A DNA stretch of 64,000 bases from JAQTNP01 sp964616145 (GCA_964616145.1 CAZTRD010000003.1:11457-75456), one strand, 5' to 3'. Counted from the first letter of the stretch, positions 7,463 through 15,785 are shown. Made by a program: numbers and translations. Notes: generated by a model from the sequence alone, not told the origin.

Positions 7463-8433
7463 TACGTTTCCTCGCTGTACGACACTTCCCAGTCCGATGT
7501 TCCAGACGGGAAGACCTCTGCGACGATGTAGTCCTTCTGGGCATCCAGACCGGTAGTGATGAGGAGCTCAATCCCGCCAAGTCTGCCAGAAGGGTCTCCC
7601 AGCGTTTCTGCCTGAGCGGCGACCTGGCACTCGACAGGATCTGTCGCAATTTCAAGACCAAGAAGTTGTCTGAGATCGTAATAGAACCAATCCCTGACTG
7701 ATCCATCGATCTTCTTGAGAGCTATTGCCAGCAGGTACAAAGGCCACTTTTCAGCAACCTCTTGCACCGCTTGCACTCCTTTCAGATCGGGGAATTTCTT
7801 TTTGCTCTCGAAATTGAATGTCCCTATGTAGCTATAGAGCGCCACCCAGACGAATCTGGAAAAACCCTGAAGCTGATATTGCAGTTTCTTGTTCCCGTTA
7901 ATCTCAGCCCAGAAGATATCGCGCACCAATAGAGCATCTTCCCTTGAGAAGGTGAATCTCACGCCCCTAGGGACAGGAATTTCCACCTGTCTAGATCTAA
8001 GGGTTTTGATTCTTCTCCCGGGCAGATAGACTCTATTGATTCGAATATTGTGGGTTGGAGATTTCCACGTCATTACCGTTACCCTGGTTATCCTTTGGAT
8101 CAGCGTGAAAAGTTGCGGAGCAACTAGGAGGTATTGCTCTTCTGACAGAACTGCTTGTTTCTCGCGTCGAGGTATATATGATTCTCTCGGCAGTTTATCT
8201 CTGCCGTCGGACTTGTGATACGGCCTCGTGCGCCAGAGACCAATTTCCATCAGAACAGCTTGCTCGCTAGTACCGTCATGAACACCGACTACCGCTATCA
8301 CATCCAATCTGGCTCGAGGATTCTCCGTGACCCTAAAAGAGGCATTGCCAGGATCTATGATGATCAGATACCTGGCATTTCTTTCAATGGTCTCCACGTC
8401 CCGTCTTGCTCTCTCTGGATCGAACCCTGACAT
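7462..8433 (-). CDS. Orphan 323-residue soluble protein (GC-rich cassette 2)
   Basis: The start chosen is the ATG encoding MSGFDPER, preceded by AAGGAGGGAGG at optimal spacing; the frame stays open 31 codons further upstream but without a ribosome site. No membrane segment or signal peptide is evident. The middle is rich in basic residues (PRREKQ, PGRRIKTLRSR) and the C-terminal half has helices (QAVQEVAEKWPLYLLAIALKK) and a DWFYYDLRQLLGLE stretch. I recognise no family. Codon use (CGx, CTG, GTC) differs strongly from its neighbours, implying recent acquisition. It is monocistronic with its own promoter and terminator. Confidence 0.72.
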   Translation of the reverse strand: MSGFDPERARRDVETIERNARYLIIIDPGNASFRVTENPRARLDVIAVVGVHDGTSEQAVLMEIGLWRTRPYHKSDGRDKLPRESYIPRREKQAVLSEEQYLLVAPQLFTLIQRITRVTVMTWKSPTHNIRINRVYLPGRRIKTLRSRQVEIPVPRGVRFTFSREDALLVRDIFWAEINGNKKLQYQLQGFSRFVWVALYSYIGTFNFESKKKFPDLKGVQAVQEVAEKWPLYLLAIALKKIDGSVRDWFYYDLRQLLGLEIATDPVECQVAAQAETLGDPSGRLGGIELLITTGLDAQKDYIVAEVFPSGTSDWEVSYSEET

Positions 8434-8497
8434 TGACTTTCCTCCCTCCTTTCGCATTTCAGCGAGTTTTTTGTACAAGGTGCAGAAATGATATTTC

Positions 8498-8526
8498 ACC
8501 TTAAAGGGTATATAAAAAAATGTCAA
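8498..8526 (-). promoter_or_regulatory. Promoter of GC-rich cassette 2
   Basis: On the minus strand TTGACA (8526-8521) is followed after 17 nt by TAAGGT (8503-8498). The leader before the start codon is about 55 nt and contains the strong Shine-Dalgarno. It lies back-to-back with the promoter of the zincin gene. Confidence 0.5.
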
Positions 8527-8564
8527 ACATTGCTTTTTGGTTCTTTACTGCTAATATTTAATCA

Positions 8565-8936
8565 ATGGAAAGAATTGAATTTGAACAATTAGTAGAAAAA
8601 GGGGTTCTTTTAATTCCTAGAAAATTCAGACATTTGATGAAAAATGTCAGCATTGTAATTGATGATTATCCAACTCAAGAACAATTAAGAAAATCTCACA
8701 TTAGATCCGGTTCCACGCTATTAGGCCTGTATGAAGGAATCCCTCAGACCCATAGAGATACTGGTTATGCTAATGTATTGCCAGACAAAATTACTATTTT
8801 CCAAAAAGCAATAGAAAGTATGGCTCATGATCCGATATCGATAGAAAAACTGGTAGCAGATACCGTATGGCATGAAATAGCTCATCATTTTGGATTAAAT
8901 GAACAAGAAATCAGGAATGCTCAAAGAAATGTTTAA
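8565..8936 (+). CDS. Minimal zincin-like metallopeptidase (Zincin_1/DUF1025 type)
   Basis: The HEIAHHFGLNE stretch near the C-terminus is a zinc-binding HExxH motif with a downstream acidic ligand, and the 123-residue size and layout (N-terminal helix, ITIFQKAIE strand-helix, then VWHEIAHHFG) match the small zincin-like family PF06262. Targets of this family are not established. TAATAT at 8552-8557 lies 7 nt before the ATG, so the message is probably leaderless. The stop overlaps the tgt start by 8 nt. Confidence 0.85.
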   Translation: MERIEFEQLVEKGVLLIPRKFRHLMKNVSIVIDDYPTQEQLRKSHIRSGSTLLGLYEGIPQTHRDTGYANVLPDKITIFQKAIESMAHDPISIEKLVADTVWHEIAHHFGLNEQEIRNAQRNV

Positions 8937-10074
8937 ATTTGAAATAGAAAAAACTTCCAAAAAGAGCAAGGCAAGAGTTGGAACAATTACAACTCCTCAT
9001 GGAAGGATAAAAACCCCTGCCTTTATCCCGGTAGCTACCTTTGGAGTAATTAAAGGAGGTTTGGATTTCAAGGATTTTGAGAAAACCAAGGCTCAATGCC
9101 AGATTACCAATACTTTTCACTTCATTGATCTTGATAGGACTAAAGAAGTCAAGAATTTTGGCGGATTGCATAAATTCTTTAATTGCAACAAGCCAATTTT
9201 TACTGACTCAGGAGGATTTCAAGTATTTTCTTTGGGAAAGGGTGCAGAATTTGGTTTGGGAAAAATCGGTTCCATTTTTCCTGAAAAAAGAAATAAAGAG
9301 AAAACTTCTGCAAATCTTGTAAAAAGAATAGGGGATAAGGGAGTATTCTTTAAATCACCGAAAGATGGAAGAGAAATATGGCTTACTCCGGAATCTTCCG
9401 CTTTAGCCCAAAAAGAATTAGGAGCTGACTTCATATATCTTTTTGATGTTTGCGGATCTCCCTTAGATGGCAAGCAAACCACAAAAAGGGAGATGGAATT
9501 AAGCCATGAATGGTTTAAAAGGTTTTTAAATACAAAAATATCCTTAAATCAAAGGGTTTTTGGAATTATTCAAGGAGGGATTTATAGGGACCTGAGGATT
9601 AAATCAACAGAATTTGTAAACAATCTTGACGTATTCGGAATAGCTATTGGCGGAGCTTTAGGAAAGAAAAAAGAAGATATGTATAAGACAATATCTTGGG
9701 TAAATGAAAGGATTGACTGGCAGAAACCTCATCATTTATTAGGAATAGGGGATTTGGATGTAATGGAGAAGATAATCAAATTAGGAATTGATCTTTTTGA
9801 TTGCGCCCTGCCAACAAGGATTGCCAGACATGGAGTAGCTTTAACATCCAAAGGCCCTATAGATTTAAAGAAGTCCGTCTTAAAGGATAGATTCAAACCA
9901 TTGGATAAAGATTGCAAATGTTTTGCCTGCCAAAACTATACTCAGGCCCAGATTAATTTCCTTTTCAAATCAAAGGAACAATTAGCCGGACGGCTATTAA
10001 CTATTCATAATCTGTATTTCATTGAATCTCTTTTAGAGAAAATCAGAGAAAAGATAGAGGATAACAAGTTTTAA
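8929..10074 (+). CDS. tgt: tRNA-guanine transglycosylase (queuosine pathway)
   Basis: The protein carries the TGT signature FTDSGGFQVFSLG (catalytic Asp about 93), the FGIIQGG strand, a C-x-C-x2-C zinc site (CKCFACQ) and the matching downstream His (TIHNLYF). TGT exchanges the wobble guanine of GUN-anticodon tRNAs for a 7-deazaguanine precursor. I chose the ATG at 8929 (MFKFEIEK), which matches the family start and overlaps the zincin stop; an in-frame ATG at 8899 would add ten residues. The CALPTRIARHG block carries the second conserved region. It ends tail-to-tail with truB, the stops overlapping by 4 nt. Confidence 0.95.
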   Translation: MFKFEIEKTSKKSKARVGTITTPHGRIKTPAFIPVATFGVIKGGLDFKDFEKTKAQCQITNTFHFIDLDRTKEVKNFGGLHKFFNCNKPIFTDSGGFQVFSLGKGAEFGLGKIGSIFPEKRNKEKTSANLVKRIGDKGVFFKSPKDGREIWLTPESSALAQKELGADFIYLFDVCGSPLDGKQTTKREMELSHEWFKRFLNTKISLNQRVFGIIQGGIYRDLRIKSTEFVNNLDVFGIAIGGALGKKKEDMYKTISWVNERIDWQKPHHLLGIGDLDVMEKIIKLGIDLFDCALPTRIARHGVALTSKGPIDLKKSVLKDRFKPLDKDCKCFACQNYTQAQINFLFKSKEQLAGRLLTIHNLYFIESLLEKIREKIEDNKF

Positions 10075-10997
10075 AATTTTAAGAAAGAGGAGTGAGGAGT
10101 TTGAATCTTTCTAAAATAGTAAAACTGTTTTTTCAAATCAGCTCCTGGGGGCCCGTTTTGTATTCTATCTAAAAACTTCTGCAGATTTTTGTACTTTCCC
10201 TGTCCTATGATTTCAATAAAGTCATTTTCAATATTTTTTGCTTTTCCTTTGATATCAAATCTCTTTGCCCATAATCTTGCATAATTCCTGAATCCGATTC
10301 CTTGGACTGTCCCTTGGGCTTTAAAATATATTTCAAGATCATCTTCCTGAAATGTTTTTAAATCTATCGCCTCATTGATAGTGAATCTGTCTACTTTAAT
10401 CCTGGTCAAAGAATTAAGAAGACCTCCTGTATTCAATAGATTCCCTAAATCATTGGCTAAGCTGCGGATATAGTAACCGGAACTGACCAAAAGCTCTAAT
10501 TTTACAATTGCATAATCTTTCTTGATTGAATAATCAAGAATTTTGTATTCAAAAAGTTCTACTTCTTTTGGTTGCAATTCAAATTCTTTTCCTTCCCTGG
10601 CTAATTTGTAAGCCGGGATACCAGATATTTTAACCGCAGAATATTTTGGAGGAGTTTGTTTTCTTTTTCCCAGAAAAGAATTTAAAGATTTTTCAATTTC
10701 TTTTTTTGCAGGAAATTCTTTTACATTTAATTTCTCTACATTACCTGTAATATCATATGTATCTGATCTGCTTCCTAAAAGAATTTCAGCAATGTATTGC
10801 TTTTTGCTGTTTTTCAATATCGTATTTAAAACGCTGGTAGCGTTCTTGCCAATGGCAACGATTAAAACTCCCTTTGCAAAAGGATCTAAGGTTCCCCCAT
10901 GCCCTATGGTTTTTTCATTAAGCCTTCTCTTGAGAAAATTGACTACATCAAAGGAAGTCCAAGTCTCCGGTTTATTAATAACAGCTATTCCTCTCAT
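10071..10997 (-). CDS. truB: tRNA pseudouridine-55 synthase fused to an acylphosphatase domain
   Basis: Residues 1-215 are the TruB core: the GHGGTLDPFAKGVL motif with catalytic Asp38, then QTPPKYSAVKISG and GYYIRSLANDLG. In place of the usual PUA domain, residues about 223-293 match acylphosphatase: GTVQGIGFRNYARLWAKR with the phosphate-binding Arg237, GKAKNIENDFIEIIGQG with the conserved Asn255, and FLDRIQNGPPGADL. Both active sites look intact. The fusion is in one uninterrupted frame. TruB modifies U55 of tRNA; acylphosphatase hydrolyses acyl phosphates. A joint function is unknown; the small alpha/beta domain might instead help RNA binding. Confidence 0.93.
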   Translation of the reverse strand: MRGIAVINKPETWTSFDVVNFLKRRLNEKTIGHGGTLDPFAKGVLIVAIGKNATSVLNTILKNSKKQYIAEILLGSRSDTYDITGNVEKLNVKEFPAKKEIEKSLNSFLGKRKQTPPKYSAVKISGIPAYKLAREGKEFELQPKEVELFEYKILDYSIKKDYAIVKLELLVSSGYYIRSLANDLGNLLNTGGLLNSLTRIKVDRFTINEAIDLKTFQEDDLEIYFKAQGTVQGIGFRNYARLWAKRFDIKGKAKNIENDFIEIIGQGKYKNLQKFLDRIQNGPPGADLKKQFYYFRKIQTPHSSFLKF

Positions 10998-11040
10998 ATT
11001 TCTGCATTTTTGCAGATTATTTTAAATATGGCAATAATGA

Positions 11041-11069
11041 TTGACTAAAATTGTTTAATTGATTAAGAT
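11041..11069 (+). promoter_or_regulatory. Promoter of GC-rich cassette 3
   Basis: TTGACT 11041-11046 and TAAGAT 11064-11069 are separated by 17 nt. The start codon is 32 nt downstream, with AAGGAG at 11091-11096 in the leader. Confidence 0.68.
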
Positions 11070-11101
11070 TTACAAGAACACTCGTCCGCAAAGGAGATAC
11101 C

Positions 11102-11380
11102 TTGAGCAAACAGAAGCGCACCGGCAGGAAAGATGCCCCTACTGTCCTGGAGATTCTGCTAAGGCATTCAAGCATTACTGATGCCTCAGCAAAGACGCTC
11201 TTCGACGGATCGGGCATAGGAGACGATCGCAGTGACTTTGCTGCTATCGCCGGGGAGATCAACTACTACTTCGCGCCCAGGCCATCGATTGATCCAAGCT
11301 GGATGAAAACATTGGCGACGACCCCGGGGATCAGGTTCAATGTCTTGATCGATAGGGTCGAACATGACCGAACAAGGTAG
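11102..11380 (+). CDS. Orphan 92-residue protein (GC-rich cassette 3)
   Basis: The start is TTG at 11102, five bases after AAGGAG; no ATG fits that ribosome site. The product is soluble and charged, with a basic N-terminus (SKQKRTGRK) and a helix-rich body containing DAPTVLEILLRHSS and GEINYYFAPRPS. No family is recognised. Composition is clearly GC-rich against an AT-rich background. The gene stands alone between divergent truB and the helicase gene, with its own promoter and terminator. Confidence 0.6.
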   Translation: MSKQKRTGRKDAPTVLEILLRHSSITDASAKTLFDGSGIGDDRSDFAAIAGEINYYFAPRPSIDPSWMKTLATTPGIRFNVLIDRVEHDRTR

Positions 11381-11396
11381 TCATACAACGGGCACC

Positions 11397-11435
11397 GACG
11401 CCTGAGGCCAAAAACCTCGGGCGTCTTCCTTTTTT
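11397..11435 (+). terminator. Intrinsic terminator of cassette 3
   Basis: GACGCCTGAGG pairs with CCTCGGGCGTC around a 7-nt loop (CCAAAAA) and is followed by TTCCTTTTTT. Confidence 0.88.
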
Positions 11436-11462
11436 CATACAATCAAGTAATATTTAAAGAGT

Positions 11463-14390
11463 ATGGTAAAGAAAAATGAATCAATATATCTTGAAGGGTT
11501 AAATCCAGAACAGATAGAAGCTGCTACTTTTGGCAACGGACCTCTTCTAATTGTTGCCGGAGCTGGAACAGGGAAAACCACAGCCATTACTAAAAGAATT
11601 GCCTACCTGATAGAAAAGGGGCTGGCTAAATCAGAAGAAATCCTAGCTGTAACATTTACAGACAAGGCAGCACAGGAAATGGAAGAAAGGGTGGATAAAA
11701 CTCTGCCTTTTGGATATCTGGATCTATGGATTTCCACATTTCATTCTTTTGCCCAAAGAATTCTAGAACAGCATGGATTAGATATTGGTTTGCCTAATAA
11801 TTTTAAGATACTAGATGATACAGCTGCTTGGCTGCTGATAAGGAAAAATCTTAATCTTTTTGATTTGGACTATTACAAACCAATGGGCAATCCCACTAAA
11901 TTCATTTCAGCAATGCTTGATCATTTTTCCAGATGCAAGGATCAAGGAATATATCCTGATGAATATGTTTTGTATGCTGATAAGTTTAAGGGTGATGAAG
12001 ATGAAAAAAACAGATTAAAAGAAATCTCTAGCGCATACAAAACATATCAGAACCTATTACTTCAAAACAACTATCTTGATTTTGGAGATCTAATAATGTA
12101 TTGCTTGAAACTCTTTAAAGACAGACCAAAGATATTAAAAGAATATCAGGATAAATTCAAATATATTCTTGTGGATGAATTCCAGGATACTAATTGGGCT
12201 CAATATGAATTGATTAAAATGATAGCCCATCCAAGAAATAACATTACTGTCTGCGCAGATGATGACCAGGCAATATATCGCTGGAGGGGGGCATCTTTTA
12301 ACAATGTTTTGCAATTCAGCAAGGATTTTGAAAAAGCAAAACAGATAGTTTTAATTAAAAACTACCGCTCAGGACAAAACATATTGGATCTGTCATATGG
12401 ATTCATTCAATTAAACAATCCCAATCGTTTGGAATTCCAGTTAAGCCAGGAAAAAGAAATCGCCAGTCAGGCAAAAAAGAAAGGATTAAAGATTAATGAA
12501 TTCAAAGCAGTAAGTAAAAAACTTACTGCAGAGATTGAACCCTTGGCAATGATTGAAAATCTGCATTTTAAAACATTGGAAGAAGAGAATAGGGGAGTGG
12601 CTGATAAGATAGAGGACTTAATGAGAGAAAAGAAGGCTCAATCATTGTCTGATTTTGCAATCCTTACAAGATCCAATGATGCGGCCCAGCCATTCATTAA
12701 AGAATTGGAAAGAAGGGGAATAGCTCATCAATTCTTGGCATCAAGAGGACTATATGCCCAGCCTATAATCATGGATGTGATAGCATATTTTAAATTATTG
12801 GATGATTATCATGAAAGCCCGGCTGTATTCAGGATATTAACTTCTCCGATATTAAACATTCCATATCAGGAGCTAGCTAAAATATCATATGTTGCCAGAA
12901 TTAAAACCTGGTCATTGTATGAAGTATTGTTAAATATCAATTCCGTCTATGATATTTCTTTGGACTCCAAAGAAAAAATCAGAAAGTTTATCCAGCTGGT
13001 AGAAAGCCATACAAAGATTGCCAAAGAAAAAACCATAACTTCTCTTTTAATACATTTTCTTAATGAATCTTTGTATCTTAAATATCTGGTTAAGAATAAC
13101 AAGCAAAGAGAAATCTCTTTGTTAAATCAATTCTTAAAAAAGATTAAGCAATTTGAAGAAAGCGAAGCAGATCCAAGCTTAAAGAATTTCGTTAACCTAT
13201 TAAATCTGGAAATTGAGGCAGGGGAATTGGGGAATCTGGAAACTAATCTGGAAGAAGGGCCTGATACCGTGAAGATAATGACAATACATGGAGCAAAAGG
13301 ATTGGAATTTCCTTTTGTTTTTGTTGTAAATCTAGTAGACAGAAGATTTCCAACAGATCAAAGAAAAGATCCGATAGAACTTCCAGAAGAATTAATCAAA
13401 GACATTCTTCCTTCCGGAGATATTCATCTCCAGGAAGAAAGAAGATTATTTTATGTTGCCATGACCAGAGCTAAAAAGGGACTGTTTTTCTGCTGGGCAG
13501 ATGACTATGGCGGCCAAAGAAAGAAAAAACCATCTCTTTTCCTATATGAATTAGGTTTGGTTAAGGAAGAAACTATTCCGTCTCAGCAAATATTGTTTGA
13601 ACAGCCAAAAGAATTAGTAAAACCGGATAAAGAAGTAAGGTTGCCTTCATACTTTTCATATACCCAGATAGCCGCATTTGAAAGATGCCCGTTGCAGTAT
13701 AAGTATGCGCATATTTTAAATATTCCAAGAGCCGGAAGTGCAGTTTTCAGCTTTGGAAAAACAATGCATGCAACTTTCCAGCATTTCATTGAAGAAGTGA
13801 ATAAAGCTGGAATAGATAAAATGACTTTAAAGCGTTTGCTGGAAATATATGAGGAACAATGGATTGATGAATGGTATGAATCCAAAGAACAAAAAGAAAG
13901 GAGATTTGAATCCGGAAAGAAATCCTTGGAAGAATTCTTCAAGGATTTCAAGGAGAAAAAACCCAAGTCCTTTATCTATCAGGGACAGCCTGCTTTGGAA
14001 TTATCTTTTGTATTAAAGATTAATAACTATCCTGTTAAAGGACAGATAGACAGGATTGATGATACAAAAGAGGGAATTGAGATAATTGATTACAAAACAG
14101 GCCAGTTAAAGGATAAATTGGATAAAGATGATAAGCAGCAATTATTGATCTATCAACTAGCTAGTCAGGACGTGTTGAAGATAAATCCTGCCAGATTAAC
14201 ATATTACTATGTTGATCATGCAAAGAAGATGTCTTTTGTTCCCACCAAACAAGAATTAGAAGAATTCAAAGAAAATATTTCTAAAAAGATAGAAGAAATA
14301 CAACATAGCGATTTTGCTCCCAATCCCAGCGAATTTAATTGCAAATTCTGCGATTTTAAAGATATTTGCGAATTTAAAAAATTAAATTAA
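11463..14390 (+). CDS. UvrD/PcrA-type helicase fused to a RecB-family nuclease
   Basis: A 975-residue two-part protein. The N-terminal ~700 residues are an SF1A helicase: Walker A GAGTGKTT (33-40), LVDEFQDTNWAQYE, DDDQAIYRWRGA, and the TIHGAKGLEF and EERRLFYVAMTRAK motifs. From about residue 725 comes a PD-(D/E)XK nuclease: FERCPLQYKY, GQIDRIDD, EIIDYKTGQ. A closing CKFCDFKDIC with the earlier Cys suggests an AddB-type [4Fe-4S] cluster. This is an AddA-like or UvrD-nuclease fusion for double-strand break processing; no AddB partner is nearby. TAATAT 11448-11453 lies 9 nt before the ATG. Confidence 0.93.
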   Translation: MVKKNESIYLEGLNPEQIEAATFGNGPLLIVAGAGTGKTTAITKRIAYLIEKGLAKSEEILAVTFTDKAAQEMEERVDKTLPFGYLDLWISTFHSFAQRILEQHGLDIGLPNNFKILDDTAAWLLIRKNLNLFDLDYYKPMGNPTKFISAMLDHFSRCKDQGIYPDEYVLYADKFKGDEDEKNRLKEISSAYKTYQNLLLQNNYLDFGDLIMYCLKLFKDRPKILKEYQDKFKYILVDEFQDTNWAQYELIKMIAHPRNNITVCADDDQAIYRWRGASFNNVLQFSKDFEKAKQIVLIKNYRSGQNILDLSYGFIQLNNPNRLEFQLSQEKEIASQAKKKGLKINEFKAVSKKLTAEIEPLAMIENLHFKTLEEENRGVADKIEDLMREKKAQSLSDFAILTRSNDAAQPFIKELERRGIAHQFLASRGLYAQPIIMDVIAYFKLLDDYHESPAVFRILTSPILNIPYQELAKISYVARIKTWSLYEVLLNINSVYDISLDSKEKIRKFIQLVESHTKIAKEKTITSLLIHFLNESLYLKYLVKNNKQREISLLNQFLKKIKQFEESEADPSLKNFVNLLNLEIEAGELGNLETNLEEGPDTVKIMTIHGAKGLEFPFVFVVNLVDRRFPTDQRKDPIELPEELIKDILPSGDIHLQEERRLFYVAMTRAKKGLFFCWADDYGGQRKKKPSLFLYELGLVKEETIPSQQILFEQPKELVKPDKEVRLPSYFSYTQIAAFERCPLQYKYAHILNIPRAGSAVFSFGKTMHATFQHFIEEVNKAGIDKMTLKRLLEIYEEQWIDEWYESKEQKERRFESGKKSLEEFFKDFKEKKPKSFIYQGQPALELSFVLKINNYPVKGQIDRIDDTKEGIEIIDYKTGQLKDKLDKDDKQQLLIYQLASQDVLKINPARLTYYYVDHAKKMSFVPTKQELEEFKENISKKIEEIQHSDFAPNPSEFNCKFCDFKDICEFKKLN

Positions 14391-14394
14391 ACAT

Positions 14395-14772
14395 ATGAAC
14401 TATGATAAATTGTTCGGCTACTTGCTATTGCTATTAGGAATCGTAATCATTTTACTTTCTTTATTCTATTCCTTTAAAATATTTACAGGAAAAACATCAG
14501 CTCCTGATATTTTCAAAAAAGAGATTGCCATATCGCAGGATAAAACAATAGATCAGAAGAATCTAACTCAGGAAAATATGCAGGACTACGTTTCCCAAAC
14601 AGTGAAGAATAGCATAGAAACGGTTCTTCCTGAGAATTTCACAACAAGAGTGATAAATCTGGCTTGCTGGGGCGTATTTGCCGGTATAGCGATAATGGCC
14701 GGAGGAAAGATAGGGAATTTAGGGATAAATTTAATCACTAAAAGCAGAAAATCAGAATTAAAAGAAGGTTGA
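14395..14772 (+). CDS. Two-segment membrane protein of unknown function
   Basis: A 125-residue protein with hydrophobic segments at about residues 8-29 and 86-110, separated by a polar loop of about 55 residues with several Gln and Asn. It ends in a basic tail (KSRKSELKEG). It starts 4 nt after the helicase-nuclease gene, so co-transcription is likely. No family is recognised. Confidence 0.6.
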   Translation: MNYDKLFGYLLLLLGIVIILLSLFYSFKIFTGKTSAPDIFKKEIAISQDKTIDQKNLTQENMQDYVSQTVKNSIETVLPENFTTRVINLACWGVFAGIAIMAGGKIGNLGINLITKSRKSELKEG

Positions 14773-14796
14773 TTTTTAATGAAAATCTTGTAGAAT
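14769..14796 (+). promoter_or_regulatory. Promoter of GC-rich cassette 4
   Basis: TTGATT 14769-14774 and TAGAAT 14791-14796 are spaced 16 nt. The -35 box overlaps the stop of the preceding gene. Confidence 0.6.
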
Positions 14797-14830
14797 AGTA
14801 ATCAGCTCTTCAAGAAGGAGGTGAGGTGCC

Positions 14831-15349
14831 ATTACCGCAGTAATTGCGATCCTGAAGGGCATGTGGGCAGTTTTACTCGGTGGCGCGCTAGGAGTTGGCG
14901 CATGGAGATTCAACGGTGTGCCGTTCGAACAGGCTTGGATGACGCTGGTAATTTACAGCGTCGTTGTCATCCTGCTGGTTTTCTTTTTCGTTAACATGGC
15001 CGAGAAGCTGTGGGAACGAATCAGAGAGACTGATCTGGGGCAGTCAATCGAACGGACAAGGATGGCATCCCAGATACAATCTGTCATAGGGCTGTTGAGA
15101 AACCACAACAACGGCACTAGCCAGATGAAGCACAACGTCAAGAAAAAGTTGCTCAAGACAGCTCCCTGGCTAGTAGTACTCTTGTACTACTTGCCGATCC
15201 CAGTAGTCGGAGATGCTGTAGTTATTCTAGCCAAAGCATTAGTAGACACGAAAGTGTTGAAAATGCGATGGGTACTCCCGGTACTCTTCGGGGGAGTTAT
15301 CTTCAAGAGTTGGATCACCTGCGTGATCTGGTACCAAAAACCTCTATGA
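14831..15349 (+). CDS. Orphan membrane protein with probable ATT start (GC-rich cassette 4)
   Basis: AAGGAGGTGA at 14815-14824, a near-perfect anti-16S match, sits at ideal distance from the in-frame ATT at 14831; the first ATG (14861) has only a weak GAAGG too close to it. I therefore propose an AUU start and 172 residues. Hydrophobic segments lie near residues 10-26, 37-57, 115-135 and 145-165, with a charged amphipathic middle (WERIRETDLGQSIERTRMA). The C-terminal VLLYYLPIPVVGDAVVILAK is a helical hairpin-like stretch. No family is recognised. Composition is GC-rich, unlike the genes on both sides. Confidence 0.6.
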   Translation: MTAVIAILKGMWAVLLGGALGVGAWRFNGVPFEQAWMTLVIYSVVVILLVFFFVNMAEKLWERIRETDLGQSIERTRMASQIQSVIGLLRNHNNGTSQMKHNVKKKLLKTAPWLVVLLYYLPIPVVGDAVVILAKALVDTKVLKMRWVLPVLFGGVIFKSWITCVIWYQKPL

Positions 15350-15388
15350 GAAACGGCAAGGCCAAAAGTCATGCCGTTCTCTATTTTT
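15348..15388 (+). terminator. Intrinsic terminator of cassette 4
   Basis: GAGAAACGGCA pairs with TGCCGTTCTC (one bulged A), followed by a T-run. It overlaps the stop codon of the gene. Confidence 0.82.
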
Positions 15389-15395
15389 ATCAACA

Positions 15396-15425
15396 TTGAC
15401 AATAACTCATCTTTAATGATATAAT
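15396..15425 (+). promoter_or_regulatory. Promoter of GC-rich cassette 5
   Basis: TTGACA 15396-15401 and TATAAT 15420-15425 are both perfect consensus boxes, spaced 18 nt. It is the strongest-looking promoter among the cassettes. Confidence 0.8.
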
Positions 15426-15430
15426 ATAGG

Positions 15431-15455
15431 CAGCACATCGTAAGCGATCGTGCTG
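15431..15455 (+). promoter_or_regulatory. 5' leader hairpin of cassette 5
   Basis: CAGCACATCG pairs with CGATCGTGCTG (one bulged C) around TAAG. It begins at about the predicted transcription start and ends directly before the AAAGGAAGG ribosome site, so it could protect the 5' end or modulate translation. Confidence 0.6.
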
Positions 15456-15468
15456 AAAGGAAGGTTAT

Positions 15469-15693
15469 ATGAACGAGGTTCAGTTAGAAGATGTTAGATG
15501 CGACATTCGTGTCATCACGGATGTAGGCATCTGCGTCTTCGAAAGAACCTCCTCTGGGTCGTTGGGTCGCCTAAAGATGAAAGACGATCCGTCAACCGAT
15601 GAGGGGGAAGTAAGGAAACTGGGCCTCCTAGCGCTTGCCGAACAGAGGGAATGTACTTTTGTCGGCTACGCGCTCAAGGAGGGCGATCGCTAG
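15469..15693 (+). CDS. Orphan 74-residue acidic protein (GC-rich cassette 5)
   Basis: The start follows AAAGGAAGG at good spacing. The product is soluble and charged, with a strand-rich first half (DIRVITDVGICVFERTSSG) and a helix (VRKLGLLALAEQREC); two of its three cysteines are isolated, so no obvious metal site is present. No family is recognised. It lies in tandem directly after cassette 4 and is flanked by its own consensus promoter and a long terminator. Confidence 0.6.
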   Translation: MNEVQLEDVRCDIRVITDVGICVFERTSSGSLGRLKMKDDPSTDEGEVRKLGLLALAEQRECTFVGYALKEGDR

Positions 15694-15695
15694 CC

Positions 15696-15742
15696 GCCAC
15701 GAGTCAAACAGACACACGACTCGTGGCGAGCTTTCTTTTTTA
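15696..15742 (+). terminator. Intrinsic terminator of cassette 5
   Basis: A perfect 10-bp stem, GCCACGAGTC with GACTCGTGGC, is followed by GAGCTTTCTTTTTT. Confidence 0.88.
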
Positions 15743-15785
15743 ATCTCATTCATGTTAAGATAGAAGAATTAATTATTCATACAAC

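Noticed and set aside
11404..15367. The 9-mer AGGCCAAAA shared by the terminator loops of cassettes 3 and 4 as a recombination site.
   Set aside because: Only two of five cassettes have it and it lies inside the hairpin, not at a boundary; chance similarity is more likely.
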